The notes under the pieces: model-generated
What the model was told of the DNA's origin: nothing
The model's input: the letters and a program-made list of their open reading frames with translations, nothing else
Databases searched by the model: none
Assembly: GCA_903970465.1 (NCBI GenBank)
Contig: CAJCIO010000052.1
Coordinates: 1-59,927, forward strand
Reading direction: 5' to 3'
From: Gammaproteobacteria bacterium
GTDB taxonomy: Bacteria; Pseudomonadota; Gammaproteobacteria; Pseudomonadales; Pseudomonadaceae
DNA: 59,927 bases
Program-made: the position numbers and the translations under genes
Shown: one piece after another, positions 37,335 through 48,585 of the stretch
Layout: every line of letters begins with the position of its first letter
Numbering within the stretch: the stretch's first letter is position 1

Positions 37335-38453
37335 ATGCACAAGCAGATTTCCAAGCTGTTCGCCGCCATGGTACTGGCCGGCGTAGCCAGTCATTCGTTC
37401 GCCGCCGACACCATCAAGATCGGCATCGCCGGCCCCAAGACGGGCGCTGTAGCGCAATATGGCGACATGCAGTTCAGCGGCGCCAAAATGGCGATCGAGC
37501 AGATCAACGCCAAAGGCGGCGTCGACGGCAAGAAGCTCGAAGCGGTCGAATACGATGACGCCTGTGACCCCAAGCAAGCGGTCGCGGTCGCCAACAAGGT
37601 CGTCAACGACGGCGTCAAGTTCGTGGTCGGTCACCTGTGCTCCAGCTCCACCCAGCCGGCGTCGGATATCTACGAAGACGAAGGCATCATCATGGTCACT
37701 CCGGCCGCCACCAGCCCGGAAATCACCGCCCGTGGCTACAAGATGATATTCCGTACCATTGGCCTGGACAGCGCTCAGGGCCCGGCTGCCGGCAATTACA
37801 TCGCTGACCAGGTGAAGCCGAAGATCGTTGCGGTCATCCATGACAAGCAGCAATACGGTGAAGGCATAGCCACCGCGGTCAAATCGACCCTGGAAGGCAA
37901 AGGCGTCAAGGTTGCGGTATTCGAAGGCATCAATGCCGGCGACAAGGACTTCTCCTCGCTGATCGCCAAGCTCAAGCAAGCCAACGTCGACTTCGTCTAC
38001 TACGGCGGCTACCACCCAGAGCTGGGCCTGATCCTGCGCCAGGCTCAGGAAAAAGGCCTGAAGGCCAAGTTCATGGGGCCTGAGGGCGTCGGTAACGCAT
38101 CCATCTCCCAGATCGCCCAAGACGCGTCGGAAGGCCTGCTGGTGACCCTGCCGAAATCCTTCGACCAGGACCCTTCCAACAAGGCACTGGTAGAGGCCTT
38201 CAAAGCCAAGAAGGAAGACCCGAGCGGCCCGTTCGTGTTCCCATCCTACGCAGCAGTGGAAGTGATCGCCGACGGTATTGCAGCGGCCAAGAGCGAAGAC
38301 ACCGCCAAGGTGGCGGCAGCCATCCACGCCGGTACCTTCAAGACCCCGACCGGCGACCTCAGTTTCGACGCCAAAGGCGACCTGAAAGACTTCAAATTCG
38401 TGATCTACCAGTGGCACAAAGACGGCAGCAAAACCGAAGCCCCGATCAAGTAA
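37335..38453 (+). CDS. braC: branched-chain amino acid binding protein BraC
   Basis: A 372-residue periplasmic binding protein (Leu/Ile/Val, and in Pseudomonas also Ala and Thr). The signal peptide (MHKQISKLFAAMVLAGVASH, cut after FAA) is followed by the type-1 fold (DTIKIGIAGPKTGAVAQYGD). Two cysteines (DACDPKQ and HLCSSST) could form the conserved disulfide. First gene of braCDEFG. A hairpin follows the gene at 38472. Confidence 0.95.
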   Translation: MHKQISKLFAAMVLAGVASHSFAADTIKIGIAGPKTGAVAQYGDMQFSGAKMAIEQINAKGGVDGKKLEAVEYDDACDPKQAVAVANKVVNDGVKFVVGHLCSSSTQPASDIYEDEGIIMVTPAATSPEITARGYKMIFRTIGLDSAQGPAAGNYIADQVKPKIVAVIHDKQQYGEGIATAVKSTLEGKGVKVAVFEGINAGDKDFSSLIAKLKQANVDFVYYGGYHPELGLILRQAQEKGLKAKFMGPEGVGNASISQIAQDASEGLLVTLPKSFDQDPSNKALVEAFKAKKEDPSGPFVFPSYAAVEVIADGIAAAKSEDTAKVAAAIHAGTFKTPTGDLSFDAKGDLKDFKFVIYQWHKDGSKTEAPIK

Positions 38454-38471
38454 GATCCACAGACTGACTAC

Positions 38472-38506
38472 AAAGCCCACTGCTCCGTGCAGTGGGCTTT
38501 GTATTT
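38472..38506 (+). terminator. intra-operon hairpin between braC and braD
   Basis: AAAGCCCACTG and CAGTGGGCTTT make an eleven-base-pair stem with a seven-base loop, followed by GTATTT. The short T run suggests partial termination, so braC message would exceed that of braDEFG. It may also protect the braC transcript end. Confidence 0.75.
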
Positions 38507-38518
38507 AGGAGCACAGCA

Positions 38519-39438
<920 letters not shown>

Positions 39439-39442
<4 letters not shown>

Positions 39443-40695
39443 CCCGTCCTCTCAAATCCGCGCTGTTCAGCGCGTTGCTGGTGTGGGCCGTGGCCTACCC
39501 GGTACTCGGCCTCAAGCTGTCGATCGACGGCATCAACCTGATCGTCGAAAATGCCAGCGCTACCACCGTGACCATCATCGCCCTGTGCTCGGTTCTGATG
39601 TTCTTGCGGGTGCTGTTCGATCGTTCTCTGAGCGCCGCCTGGAAATCCCGTCGCCAAGGCGCTTTGATCCCCGCCAGCGCCAGCAATTTCTTGACCCTGC
39701 CGAGCACCCAGAAGTGGTTCATCATCGGCCTCATCGTGCTGGCGTTCATCTGGCCGTTCTACGGCTCAAGGGGTGCGGTCGACCTGGCCACCCTGGTGCT
39801 CATCTATGTGATGCTGGGGCTGGGTCTGAACATCGTTGTCGGCCTTGCTGGCCTGCTCGACCTGGGCTACGTCGGCTTCTATGCAGTGGGTGCCTACACC
39901 TACGCCATGCTGTCGCATTACTACGGACTCAGTTTCTGGGTGTGCCTGCCAATTGCCGGCCTGGCGGCAGCGGCGTTCGGCTTTGTCCTCGGTTTCCCGG
40001 TGCTGCGCTTGCGCGGTGATTACCTGGCGATCGTGACCCTGGGCTTCGGCGAAATCATTCGCGTGTTCCTGCGCAACCTCACTGATCTGACCGGCGGCCC
40101 CAACGGTATCAGCAGCATTCCCAAGCCGACCTTGTTCGGCCTGAGCTTCGATCGCACCGCAGCCGATGGAGGTCAGACCTTCTACGACTACTTCGGGCTG
40201 GCGTACAACCCGGTGGGCAAGGTGATCTTCCTCTATCTGGTGGCGCTGGTGCTGGCCCTGGCGGCGTTGTTCATCATCAACCGCCTCCTGCGCATGCCTA
40301 TCGGTCGGGCCTGGGAAGCCCTGCGCGAAGACGAGATCGCCTGCAGAGCGCTGGGCTTGAATCCGACGATCATCAAGCTGTCGGCCTTCACCTTGGGCGC
40401 CAGCTTTGCGGGCTTTGCCGGCAGTTTCTTCGCTGCACGCCAGGGCCTGGTCACTCCAGAGTCGTTCACGTTCATCGAGTCGGCGATCATTCTCGCCATC
40501 GTCGTGCTGGGTGGCATGGGCTCGCAGTTGGGGGTAATCCTGGCCGCGATCGTGATGATCGTGCTGCCAGAAATGATGCGCGACTTCAGTGAGTACCGCA
40601 TGTTGATGTTCGGCGCCATGATGGTGCTGATGATGATCTGGCGTCCGCAGGGCTTCCTCCCGATGCAAAGGCCACACCTGGAGCTGCGCAAATGA
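39439..40695 (+). CDS. braE: branched-chain amino acid permease BraE (LivM)
   Basis: A 418-residue second permease, with the LivM-specific N-terminal extra helices (about 1-90). Segments [20 protein letters not shown] and [20 protein letters not shown] are diagnostic. It starts on the ATGA shared with braD and ends on the ATGA shared with braF. Confidence 0.95.
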
Positions 40696-41459
40696 CCCGG
40701 AACATTCTCGAAGTCAGCGACCTGAGCATGCGCTTTGGCGGCCTGCTGGCCGTCAACGGTGTCGGGCTCACGGTCAAGGAAAAACAGGTCGTCGCACTCA
40801 TCGGGCCCAATGGTGCCGGCAAGACTACGGTTTTCAACTGTCTGACCGGTTTCTACAAGCCTACCGGCGGCACCATCCTGCTCGATGGCCAGCCGATCCA
40901 AGGCATGCCCGGCCATGAAATCGCCCGCAAGGGCGTGGTGCGAACCTTTCAGAACGTGCGCCTGTTCAAGGAAATGACCGCCCTCGAAAACCTGTTGATC
41001 GCCCAGCACCGGCACCTCAACACCAACTTCTTCTCCGGCCTGTTCAAGACTCCGGCGTTTCGCCGCAGCGAGCGCGAAGCCATGGAGTACGCCGAGCACT
41101 GGCTGGAGCGGGTCAACCTCAAGGAGTTCGCCAACCGTACCGCCGGTACCTTGGCGTATGGTCAACAGCGTCGCCTGGAAATCGCCCGTTGCATGATGAC
41201 GCGCCCGCGCATTCTCATGCTCGACGAACCAGCGGCAGGCCTCAATCCCAAGGAAACCGAAGACCTCAAGGCGCTGATCAGCGTCCTGCGCGAGGAGTAC
41301 AACGCCACCGTGCTGTTGATCGAACACGACATGAAACTGGTCATGAGCATTTCCGACCACATCGTGGTGATCAATCAGGGCACACCGTTGGCCGACGGCA
41401 CGCCTGAACAGATTCGCGACAATCCTGACGTGATCAAAGCCTACCTGGGGGAAGCGTAA
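40692..41459 (+). CDS. braF: branched-chain amino acid ABC ATPase BraF (LivG)
   Basis: A 255-residue ABC ATPase: Walker [10 protein letters not shown], signature [15 protein letters not shown], Walker [13 protein letters not shown]. The AGLNPKET segment is LivG-type. Its stop codon directly abuts the braG start. Confidence 0.95.
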   Translation: MTRNILEVSDLSMRFGGLLAVNGVGLTVKEKQVVALIGPNGAGKTTVFNCLTGFYKPTGGTILLDGQPIQGMPGHEIARKGVVRTFQNVRLFKEMTALENLLIAQHRHLNTNFFSGLFKTPAFRRSEREAMEYAEHWLERVNLKEFANRTAGTLAYGQQRRLEIARCMMTRPRILMLDEPAAGLNPKETEDLKALISVLREEYNATVLLIEHDMKLVMSISDHIVVINQGTPLADGTPEQIRDNPDVIKAYLGEA

Positions 41460-42161
<702 letters not shown>

Positions 42162-42177
42162 TCCATACGGCGCCGGA

Positions 42178-42233
42178 CGCGCAGCCTTGCTCCTGCACTG
42201 TAGGAGCAAAGCTTGCTCGCGAAGAGGCCCGCC
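42178..42233. repeat. REP element after the bra operon
   Basis: GCAGCCTTGCTCCTGCACTG is followed by the inverted GGAGCAAAGCTTGCTCGCGA and AGAGGCCC. Same family as 356. Confidence 0.75.
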
Positions 42234-42326
42234 CTGACACCGCGCCCAGCCAACCCCCAACACCGTTTTGACGTTTACCATTATTGCCTGTGCTACGGTG
42301 GCCACCTCGTTCAAGGAGCCCCGTCA

Positions 42327-42998
42327 ATGCATCACCTGCGCACCGCTGCACTCCTCACCCTCCTCCCGTTGTTTTCCGCCTGCCAGATGCTCGGGCTGGG
42401 CGCCAGCGAACCGCACCCCAATGCCGGGCTCACGCGCATGCAAGGCGCACTGATTGGCGAAGGCGGTCATCTGCTGTTTCAACCCTGTGGCGAACATCGG
42501 CGCTTCGCGGTGAGCGATGTCGGCAACACCGGCGTACTGCAGGAAGCCGGCAACCTGGCGAGCAAACCCGGCACTTTGTTCGTCGACCTGCGCGGCAGCT
42601 TCGACGCCAGCAAGACCGGCGGCATGGACGGCACGCTCAAGCTGTCTCAGTTGTACCGCGTCGAACGTTCCGATACGGCCTGCAGCGATCCCAATTTCAA
42701 GCTTCAAACTGTGCACGCCAGCGGCCACAACCCTGACTGGGAACTGAAAGTCAGCGGCAGCGGCATGGTCCTCAACCGTGCCGGCGAAGCGCCATTGGCC
42801 CTGCCCTATCTGGAAGAACAACTGCCTGACGGCCGCCTCAACCTGTCGAGTGCCGCCAACGACCAGCGCATCGATGTCTGGTTGGCGCCACAACGCTGCG
42901 TCGACGGCGCCAGCGTGCAATTTCTGGCGGCTGAAATCCGCGTCAACGGCCAGGCTCAGCGCGGCTGCGGCTATTTTGGCAGTGCGCGCAACGACTGA
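42327..42998 (+). CDS. putative lipoprotein (COG3650-like)
   Basis: A 223-residue exported protein. The signal ends in LFSAC, a lipobox, so it is probably anchored by Cys19. The mature part has paired beta segments with cysteines (QPCGEHRR, SDTACSDP, APQRCVDG, QRGCGYFG), which suggests two disulfides. Similar uncharacterised membrane lipoproteins occur in Pseudomonas. The ATG at 42327 follows AAGGAGCC; the frame to 42213 covers the REP. Function unknown. Confidence 0.75.
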   Translation: MHHLRTAALLTLLPLFSACQMLGLGASEPHPNAGLTRMQGALIGEGGHLLFQPCGEHRRFAVSDVGNTGVLQEAGNLASKPGTLFVDLRGSFDASKTGGMDGTLKLSQLYRVERSDTACSDPNFKLQTVHASGHNPDWELKVSGSGMVLNRAGEAPLALPYLEEQLPDGRLNLSSAANDQRIDVWLAPQRCVDGASVQFLAAEIRVNGQAQRGCGYFGSARND

Positions 42999-43099
42999 AC
43001 GTCTGATTTAGCCTGACGCAGGCAGGCTCTGGCAGCTTATAATCACCGGCTAGAAAAAAGCTGCCGGGCCGTCCCTGCGGCTCGGATATTGGACCTGTC

Positions 43100-44716
43100 A
43101 TGTTACGAATCAACGAACTCAAGCTGCCCATCGACCATAGCGACGAGGCTTTGCGCCCAGCCATCGTGCAGCGCCTGGGCATCAACGACGCTGACCTGCT
43201 GGACTTCACCCTGTTCAAGCGCAGCTATGATGCCCGCAAGAAAAACAGCGAGTTGCAGTTCATCTACACGATCGACCTCGAAGTGGCAGACGAAGCGTCT
43301 CTGCTGCAAAAGTTCGCCGCCGACCACAACGTCAATCCCGCGCCGGATGTGACCTACAAGGTGATCGGCCGCGCGCCGGCCGATCTGGGTCAGCGCCCTG
43401 TGGTGGTCGGCTTTGGTCCGTGCGGTATCTTCGCCGCCTTGCTGCTGGCGCAGATGGGCTTCAAGCCGATCGTGCTCGAGCGCGGCCGCGAAGTTCGGCA
43501 GCGCACCAAGGATACCTGGGGCCTCTGGCGCAAAAGCGTGCTCAACCCCGAGTCCAACGTGCAGTTCGGCGAAGGTGGTGCCGGGACGTTTTCCGATGGC
43601 AAGCTCTACAGCCAGATCAAGGACCCTCTGCACCACGGCCGCAAAGTGCTGCACGAGTTCGTTCGCGCTGGTGCGCCGGAAGAAATTCTCTACGTGTCGA
43701 AGCCGCATATCGGCACCTTCCGCCTGACCGGCATGGTCGAAACCATGCGCAAGGAAATCGAAGCCTTGGGTGGGGAGGTGCGTTTCGAGCAGAAAGTCAC
43801 AGACGTAATGATCGACAACGGGCAACTGCAGGGTGTCGAACTGGCCAGCGGCGAACAATTGCTGTCACGTCACGTGGTATTGGCGCTGGGCCATAGCGCC
43901 CGCGACACTTTCCGTATGCTGCACGCCCGCGAGGTGTTCATGGAAGCCAAGCCGTTCTCGGTGGGCTTTCGTATCGAGCACCCTCAGGCGGTCATCGACC
44001 AGGCTCGCCTGGGCAAGTACGCCGGCCACCCAAAACTCGGCGCGGCCGATTACAAATTGGTGTATCACGCCAAGAATGGCCGTTCGGTGTACAGCTTCTG
44101 CATGTGCCCGGGCGGCACCGTGGTCGCGGCGACCTCGGAGCCCGAGCGCGTCGTCACCAATGGCATGAGCCAGTATTCGCGTAACGAGCGCAATGCCAAC
44201 TCAGGCATTGTCGTCGGCATCACTCCCGAACAAGACTATCCGGGTGGCCCACTGGCCGGTATCGAGTTGCAGGAGCAGCTGGAATCCAAAGCCTACCTGC
44301 TCGGCGGCAGCAACTATCACGCGCCGGCGCAACTGGTGGGGGACTTCGTTGCCGCCAAGGCCTCGACAGAGCTGGGCAGTGTCGAGCCCTCGTACAAACC
44401 CGGCGTGTCGCTGGGCGACCTGGCCTTGGCCCTGCCGGCCTTTGCCATTGAGGCGATCCGCGAGGCGTTGCCAGCGTTCAACCGGCAGATCAAGGGCTAT
44501 GCGATGCACGATGCGATTCTCACGGGCATCGAAACGCGTACGTCTTCACCGCTGCGTATCACTCGCGGCGCCGATCTGCAGAGCCTCAATGTTCGCGGCC
44601 TGTTTCCGGCAGGTGAAGGAGCAGGCTACGCTGGAGGTATTCTGTCGGCCGGTGTGGACGGCATCCGCATCGCCGAGGCGGTTGCGCGGGATATTCTGGG
44701 TATCCCTCATCCCTGA
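43100..44716 (+). CDS. FAD-dependent oxidoreductase (COG2509 type)
   Basis: A 538-residue flavoprotein. The dinucleotide-binding motif VVVGFGPCGIFAALLLAQMG (about residue 95-115) follows a ~90-residue N-terminal domain, and the FAD end motif (FPAGEGAGYAGGI) is near residue 510. The family is annotated as uncharacterised FAD-dependent dehydrogenase; an aminoacetone or quinone substrate has been suggested for relatives, but none is established. It starts at the ATG at 43100 and stands alone. Confidence 0.88.
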   Translation: MLRINELKLPIDHSDEALRPAIVQRLGINDADLLDFTLFKRSYDARKKNSELQFIYTIDLEVADEASLLQKFAADHNVNPAPDVTYKVIGRAPADLGQRPVVVGFGPCGIFAALLLAQMGFKPIVLERGREVRQRTKDTWGLWRKSVLNPESNVQFGEGGAGTFSDGKLYSQIKDPLHHGRKVLHEFVRAGAPEEILYVSKPHIGTFRLTGMVETMRKEIEALGGEVRFEQKVTDVMIDNGQLQGVELASGEQLLSRHVVLALGHSARDTFRMLHAREVFMEAKPFSVGFRIEHPQAVIDQARLGKYAGHPKLGAADYKLVYHAKNGRSVYSFCMCPGGTVVAATSEPERVVTNGMSQYSRNERNANSGIVVGITPEQDYPGGPLAGIELQEQLESKAYLLGGSNYHAPAQLVGDFVAAKASTELGSVEPSYKPGVSLGDLALALPAFAIEAIREALPAFNRQIKGYAMHDAILTGIETRTSSPLRITRGADLQSLNVRGLFPAGEGAGYAGGILSAGVDGIRIAEAVARDILGIPHP

Positions 44717-44878
44717 TACCGCTCCCATAGACGCACTACGCGAAACGAGTTGTAACACTTATCAGACTCGTCCTATGGGCCCAAAACAAGCAAAGCCCCA
44801 GCCCTGCCGCTTATAACAAAAAAGAATATAAATTTTGTTTTAACAACCGGCGGCACGGGTTAGGGTGGCGGTCCTTCA

Positions 44879-46081
44879 ATGTCCTTGAACGAGGCTGCCA
44901 TGCGTATTCGCGGCGCTCTGAACCGATTTATCCAAATGGAAGCGTCCAGCGGCCTGCTGCTGATCGCCGGTGCCGTATTGGCGCTAATCATTAACAATTC
45001 GCCCTTGTCATCCCTCTATCAAGGCTTCCTCGATACCCAGGTGGTGGCGCAGATCGGCAGCCTCAAAATCGACAAGCCGCTGCTGCTGTGGATCAACGAC
45101 GGGCTCATGGCGCTGTTCTTCCTGCTGATCGGGCTGGAGGTCAAACGCGAGGTGCTGGCAGGGCAATTGTCCAATCCGGCACAGATCGTTCTGCCCGGCG
45201 CGGCAGCCGTCGGCGGCATGCTAGTGCCTGCGCTGATCTATTGGTGGCTCAACCACCACGACCCGGCCGCGCTGGCCGGCTGGGCCATTCCTACTGCCAC
45301 GGACATTGCCTTCGCGCTGGGCGTGCTGGCGCTGCTGGGCAATCGCGTGCCGACCAGTCTCAAGCTGTTTCTGATGACCCTGGCGATCATCGATGATCTG
45401 GGCGCCATCATTATCATTGCACTGTTCTACACCAGCGAACTGTCGAGCATGGCTCTGCTGCTCGCCGCCGCTTGCCTGGCCGTGCTCATCAGCATGAATC
45501 GCCTGGGTGTGGTGCGCCTGGCGCCCTATTTGATCGTCGGTGTGATCTTGTGGGTCTGCGTGCTCAAGAGCGGCGTGCACGCCACCTTGGCAGGCGTGGC
45601 GCTAGCTTTTTGCATTCCCCTGCGCACTGGCAACAAGCCAGCCCCACTGGTCACCTTGGAACATGCCCTGCACCCGTGGGTGGCGTATGCGATCCTGCCG
45701 CTGTTCGCATTCGCCAATGCCGGGCTGTCGCTCAAGGGCGTCACGCTGGACAGCTTCATCCACCACGTCCCCATGGGCATCGCCGCAGGCTTGCTGCTGG
45801 GCAAGGCCGCAGGGGTGTTTGGCCTTACGTATCTGGCAATAAAAATCGGCATTGCAAAACTGCCAGCCGGGGCCAACTGGGGTCAGGTATTCGGGGTGGC
45901 TGTCTTGTGCGGCATCGGCTTTACCATGAGCCTGTTCGTCGGCTCACTGGCGTTTGTGCCGGGGGTCAGCGAGTACGCCGGCGAGGACCGCATGGGGATC
46001 CTGACCGGGTCGGTGATCGCCGCATTGCTGGGCTACGCAATCACTTCAGCGGCCAGCAGGAAAACAGCCAACATGGCTTGA
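44879..46081 (+). CDS. nhaA: Na+/H+ antiporter NhaA
   Basis: A 400-residue antiporter with twelve helices. The ion-binding aspartate pair is in IIDDLGAI (about residues 165-166), and the [18 protein letters not shown] segment is typical of NhaA. It extrudes Na+ (or Li+) against H+ at alkaline pH. The ATG at 44879 or at 44900 (GAGG five bases before) could be used. The preceding ~40 bases are AT-rich and may carry the promoter. A perfect 40-base palindromic terminator follows. Confidence 0.93.
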   Translation: MSLNEAAMRIRGALNRFIQMEASSGLLLIAGAVLALIINNSPLSSLYQGFLDTQVVAQIGSLKIDKPLLLWINDGLMALFFLLIGLEVKREVLAGQLSNPAQIVLPGAAAVGGMLVPALIYWWLNHHDPAALAGWAIPTATDIAFALGVLALLGNRVPTSLKLFLMTLAIIDDLGAIIIIALFYTSELSSMALLLAAACLAVLISMNRLGVVRLAPYLIVGVILWVCVLKSGVHATLAGVALAFCIPLRTGNKPAPLVTLEHALHPWVAYAILPLFAFANAGLSLKGVTLDSFIHHVPMGIAAGLLLGKAAGVFGLTYLAIKIGIAKLPAGANWGQVFGVAVLCGIGFTMSLFVGSLAFVPGVSEYAGEDRMGILTGSVIAALLGYAITSAASRKTANMA

Positions 46082-46102
46082 ACCAGGTCACCCTGGTGGC
46101 GT

Positions 46103-46142
46103 AAAAAAAGCGGGCCCTTGCATGCAAGGGCCCGCTTTTTTT
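46103..46142. terminator. perfect bidirectional terminator
   Basis: AAAAAAAGCGGGCCCTTGCATG and its perfect inverse form a 40-base palindrome with A7 and T7 ends, between nhaA (plus) and the SlyB-like gene (minus). It should stop transcription from both sides. Confidence 0.95.
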
Positions 46143-46156
46143 GTTGCAGCGTTTGA

Positions 46157-46621
46157 TCAGTGAGCGACGCGGCTGGTGCCGTCTACGGTCATGATGCGAA
46201 CGCGCTCGCCGACGCGGAAAATCTCGTTTTCCTGCACGGCCTGGACATAGGCGCGCATGCTGCCGTCGTCTTCGCGAACGGTGATTTCCACGCCTTGGGT
46301 TTTGGTCAGCCCTTCTTCAGCCGCCGAGCCTGCAAGGCCACCGGCAACGGCGCCAATGACGGCAGTGATGATGCTACCGCGGCCGCCGCCAATTGCACTG
46401 CCGGCGACGCCGCCGACCACAGCACCAGCACCGGCGCCGATTGGAGTCTTGCTACCTTCGATCTTGACCGGCCGCAGCGAGTCGATAGTGCCCATGCGCA
46501 CGGTCTGCACACGACGCGCTTCATCGCGGGAATAGGAGTCGCCGCTCAGATCGGACATGCAACCGCTCAACAGCAGCGACATGGTGGAGAAAAAGGCAAC
46601 CATCACAACAGATTTACGCAT
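46157..46621 (-). CDS. glycine-zipper outer-membrane lipoprotein (SlyB/PcpY-like)
   Basis: A 154-residue lipoprotein: signal with lipobox LLSGC, then a basic/acidic segment and a glycine-zipper pair (GAGAGAVVGGVAGSAIGGG and VIGAVAGGLAGSAAEEG) that inserts in the outer membrane, then a soluble C-terminal domain with VTVREDDGSM-like beta strands. SlyB-type proteins stabilise the outer membrane under stress. The ATG at 46621 is chosen; the frame to 46678 lacks a better start. It shares the palindromic terminator with nhaA. Confidence 0.9.
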   Translation of the reverse strand: MRKSVVMVAFFSTMSLLLSGCMSDLSGDSYSRDEARRVQTVRMGTIDSLRPVKIEGSKTPIGAGAGAVVGGVAGSAIGGGRGSIITAVIGAVAGGLAGSAAEEGLTKTQGVEITVREDDGSMRAYVQAVQENEIFRVGERVRIMTVDGTSRVAH

Positions 46622-46822
46622 GAGAAATACTCCAGATTGGCAGATAGCTATTAGACGCCGCAGCCTGCTCGGTGTCACGAAACAAGCTGTTTAAATTTGC
46701 TTCCATTCAGCTCGGGTACAGACATGTCCGGCCCGCTCGTAGCGCAGCAGCGGCCTTGTTCAGTCGACAGCACACGCGCCCGAAAGGTCAGGCGCATTGT
46801 ACAGCAGGAGGATGGAGGGAGA

Positions 46823-47470
46823 TCAGGGTGCCAGGCGCTCGCGCATCCAGGCAGAACCGTCGAGGCGGTAATTGAGGCGGTCATGCAGACGGCTCGGGCG
46901 ACCCTGCCAGAACTCCATGCGCTCGGGCAGCAGCCGGTAACCGCCCCAGTGCGGGGGGCAAGTGGGCGCATCATCGGCAAAGCGCTGCTGGGTCTGCGCC
47001 AGGAGCCCCTCCAGTTCGGCCCTGTCACTGATGACCTGACTTTGAGGAGACGCCCAGGCCCCGAGACGGCTTCCCAGTGGACGCACCTGGTAATAGGCGT
47101 CGGACTCCGCAGCGCTGACTTTGACTACCCGCCCTTCGATACGCACTTGGCGCTCGAGCATCGGCCAAAAGAACGTCATCGCACCGAGCCCAGTGTCCGC
47201 CAGCTGCTGGCCTTTGGCACTGTCGTAGTTGCTGAAAAAGGTGAAGCCCTGATCATCCAGTCCCTTGAGCAGCAGTACCCGGCAATGCGGACGCCCTTGC
47301 GCGTCCACGGTGGACAGGGTCATGGCGTTGGCCTCGACCGGGGGTTGCTCGGTCTTCACAGCCTCTTCGAACCATAGTCGAAACAGCGCGAAGGGCTCAG
47401 CCGGGGCCTGAACCTCGGTCAGTCCGTCGCGGGTGTAATCGCGACGCATGTCAGCGATGGACTGGCTCAT
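46823..47470 (-). CDS. pdxH: pyridoxamine 5'-phosphate oxidase PdxH
   Basis: A 215-residue FMN enzyme that oxidises pyridoxine/pyridoxamine 5'-phosphate to the cofactor pyridoxal 5'-phosphate. [20 protein letters not shown] (FMN-binding) and [35 protein letters not shown] and the C-terminal [18 protein letters not shown] are intact. The gene ends next to a SlyB-like gene and starts near the OmpA lipoprotein, the same order as in P. aeruginosa. Confidence 0.95.
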   Translation of the reverse strand: MSQSIADMRRDYTRDGLTEVQAPAEPFALFRLWFEEAVKTEQPPVEANAMTLSTVDAQGRPHCRVLLLKGLDDQGFTFFSNYDSAKGQQLADTGLGAMTFFWPMLERQVRIEGRVVKVSAAESDAYYQVRPLGSRLGAWASPQSQVISDRAELEGLLAQTQQRFADDAPTCPPHWGGYRLLPERMEFWQGRPSRLHDRLNYRLDGSAWMRERLAP

Positions 47471-47488
47471 GACTGATTATCCCGCTGC

Positions 47489-48475
47489 TTAATTATTGCT
47501 GGTGGTGTCAGTGGCGGCCTTCTTGGCCACGGTTTTTTTCGCTGGAACAGCTGCCTTGGCCGGGACGGTTTTCTTCTTGGTCGCCGCAGGTTTGGCGGCA
47601 ACGGCTTTCTTGCCGGCGGTTTTCTTGGGCGTAGCAGTGGCGGGCTTGGCTGCTGTGGTTGCTGGCAACGGCTTGACATCTTGCACCGCAACCATCTCGG
47701 CTGCCGGTGGAGTCGGCTGATTGTAGCGGGCGACCAGCGCGATCATGGTGTCTTGCGGGGTCAGCATGATTTCGACGCGACGGTTAAGGGCGCGGCCCTC
47801 AACGCTGTCGTTGGCCGCGCGCGGCATCACCGAACCCATGCCACGCAGGTTGAGGCGGTCACGTTGCAGGCCGCTCAAGCGAAAGATCGACGCTACCGAC
47901 TGTGCACGCTGAAGGCTCAACGCCTGGTTGGCGGTGGCAGCACCGCTGGTATCGGCGTGACCGAGCACCAGAGCGGCGGTTTTCGGGTCGGTCTCGATGA
48001 CCTTGGCGACGCGGGTGATCGGGCCAAGCGTCACCGGCAAGAGCATTTCAGGGCGCTTGGGGTTGAAGTTGCTGTCAGCGGGCACAGTGATGACCAACAG
48101 GTCCTCACGGCGCTCGACCTGGAAGTTGCTGTCCTTGAGGGCTTCGCGCACCTTGGGCTCGTAGTTATCCAGCCAGGCCTTGGTCGCTTTGGCATCGATC
48201 TTGGGGACTGCTGCCACTGCCGGGGCATCGGTCGCCTTGTCGCCGCTAGCGAACGGCCACCACCAATGCCCTTCGCTCTGGGCCTTGGCGTCGGAAGCCG
48301 CATCGGCCTTGGCGACGCGATCATTCACTGCTTGCTCGACGCCCTTGTCCGCCGGCTGTTGAGCACCGAACTGCCACCAATGCGGACCTGTGTCGGCACC
48401 GCTCTGGGACGGGGTTTGCGCGCAACCGGTAACGGCCAGGCAAAGTGCAAAAGCGAAGGATTTATTCGGCAACAT
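47489..48475 (-). CDS. OmpA family lipoprotein with lysine/alanine-rich tail
   Basis: A 328-residue lipoprotein: AVTGC lipobox, two repeats of HWW aromatic segments (HWWQFG and HWWWPF) in the first 80 residues, an OmpA-like peptidoglycan-binding domain (about 105-260; ALVLGHADTSGAATANQALS and RGMGSVMPRAANDSVEGRAL), then a ~50-residue tail rich in Lys, Ala and Pro (KKTAGKKAVAAKPAATKKKT and similar). The tail resembles histone H1-like AlgP repeats. It is next to pdxH on the same strand; the tail suggests binding to acidic polymers. The ATG at 48475 (MLPNKSFAF) is the start. Confidence 0.85.
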   Translation of the reverse strand: MLPNKSFAFALCLAVTGCAQTPSQSGADTGPHWWQFGAQQPADKGVEQAVNDRVAKADAASDAKAQSEGHWWWPFASGDKATDAPAVAAVPKIDAKATKAWLDNYEPKVREALKDSNFQVERREDLLVITVPADSNFNPKRPEMLLPVTLGPITRVAKVIETDPKTAALVLGHADTSGAATANQALSLQRAQSVASIFRLSGLQRDRLNLRGMGSVMPRAANDSVEGRALNRRVEIMLTPQDTMIALVARYNQPTPPAAEMVAVQDVKPLPATTAAKPATATPKKTAGKKAVAAKPAATKKKTVPAKAAVPAKKTVAKKAATDTTSNN

Positions 48476-48585
48476 GATCAGTCCGCAAGGTGATGTGGAG
48501 ATAAATCGGGTTAACAAACCCGCATAAACTATTGATTGGATAGTAGAACATTCGGCGCATCATAGCGCACCGTCGGTCGATTCGC

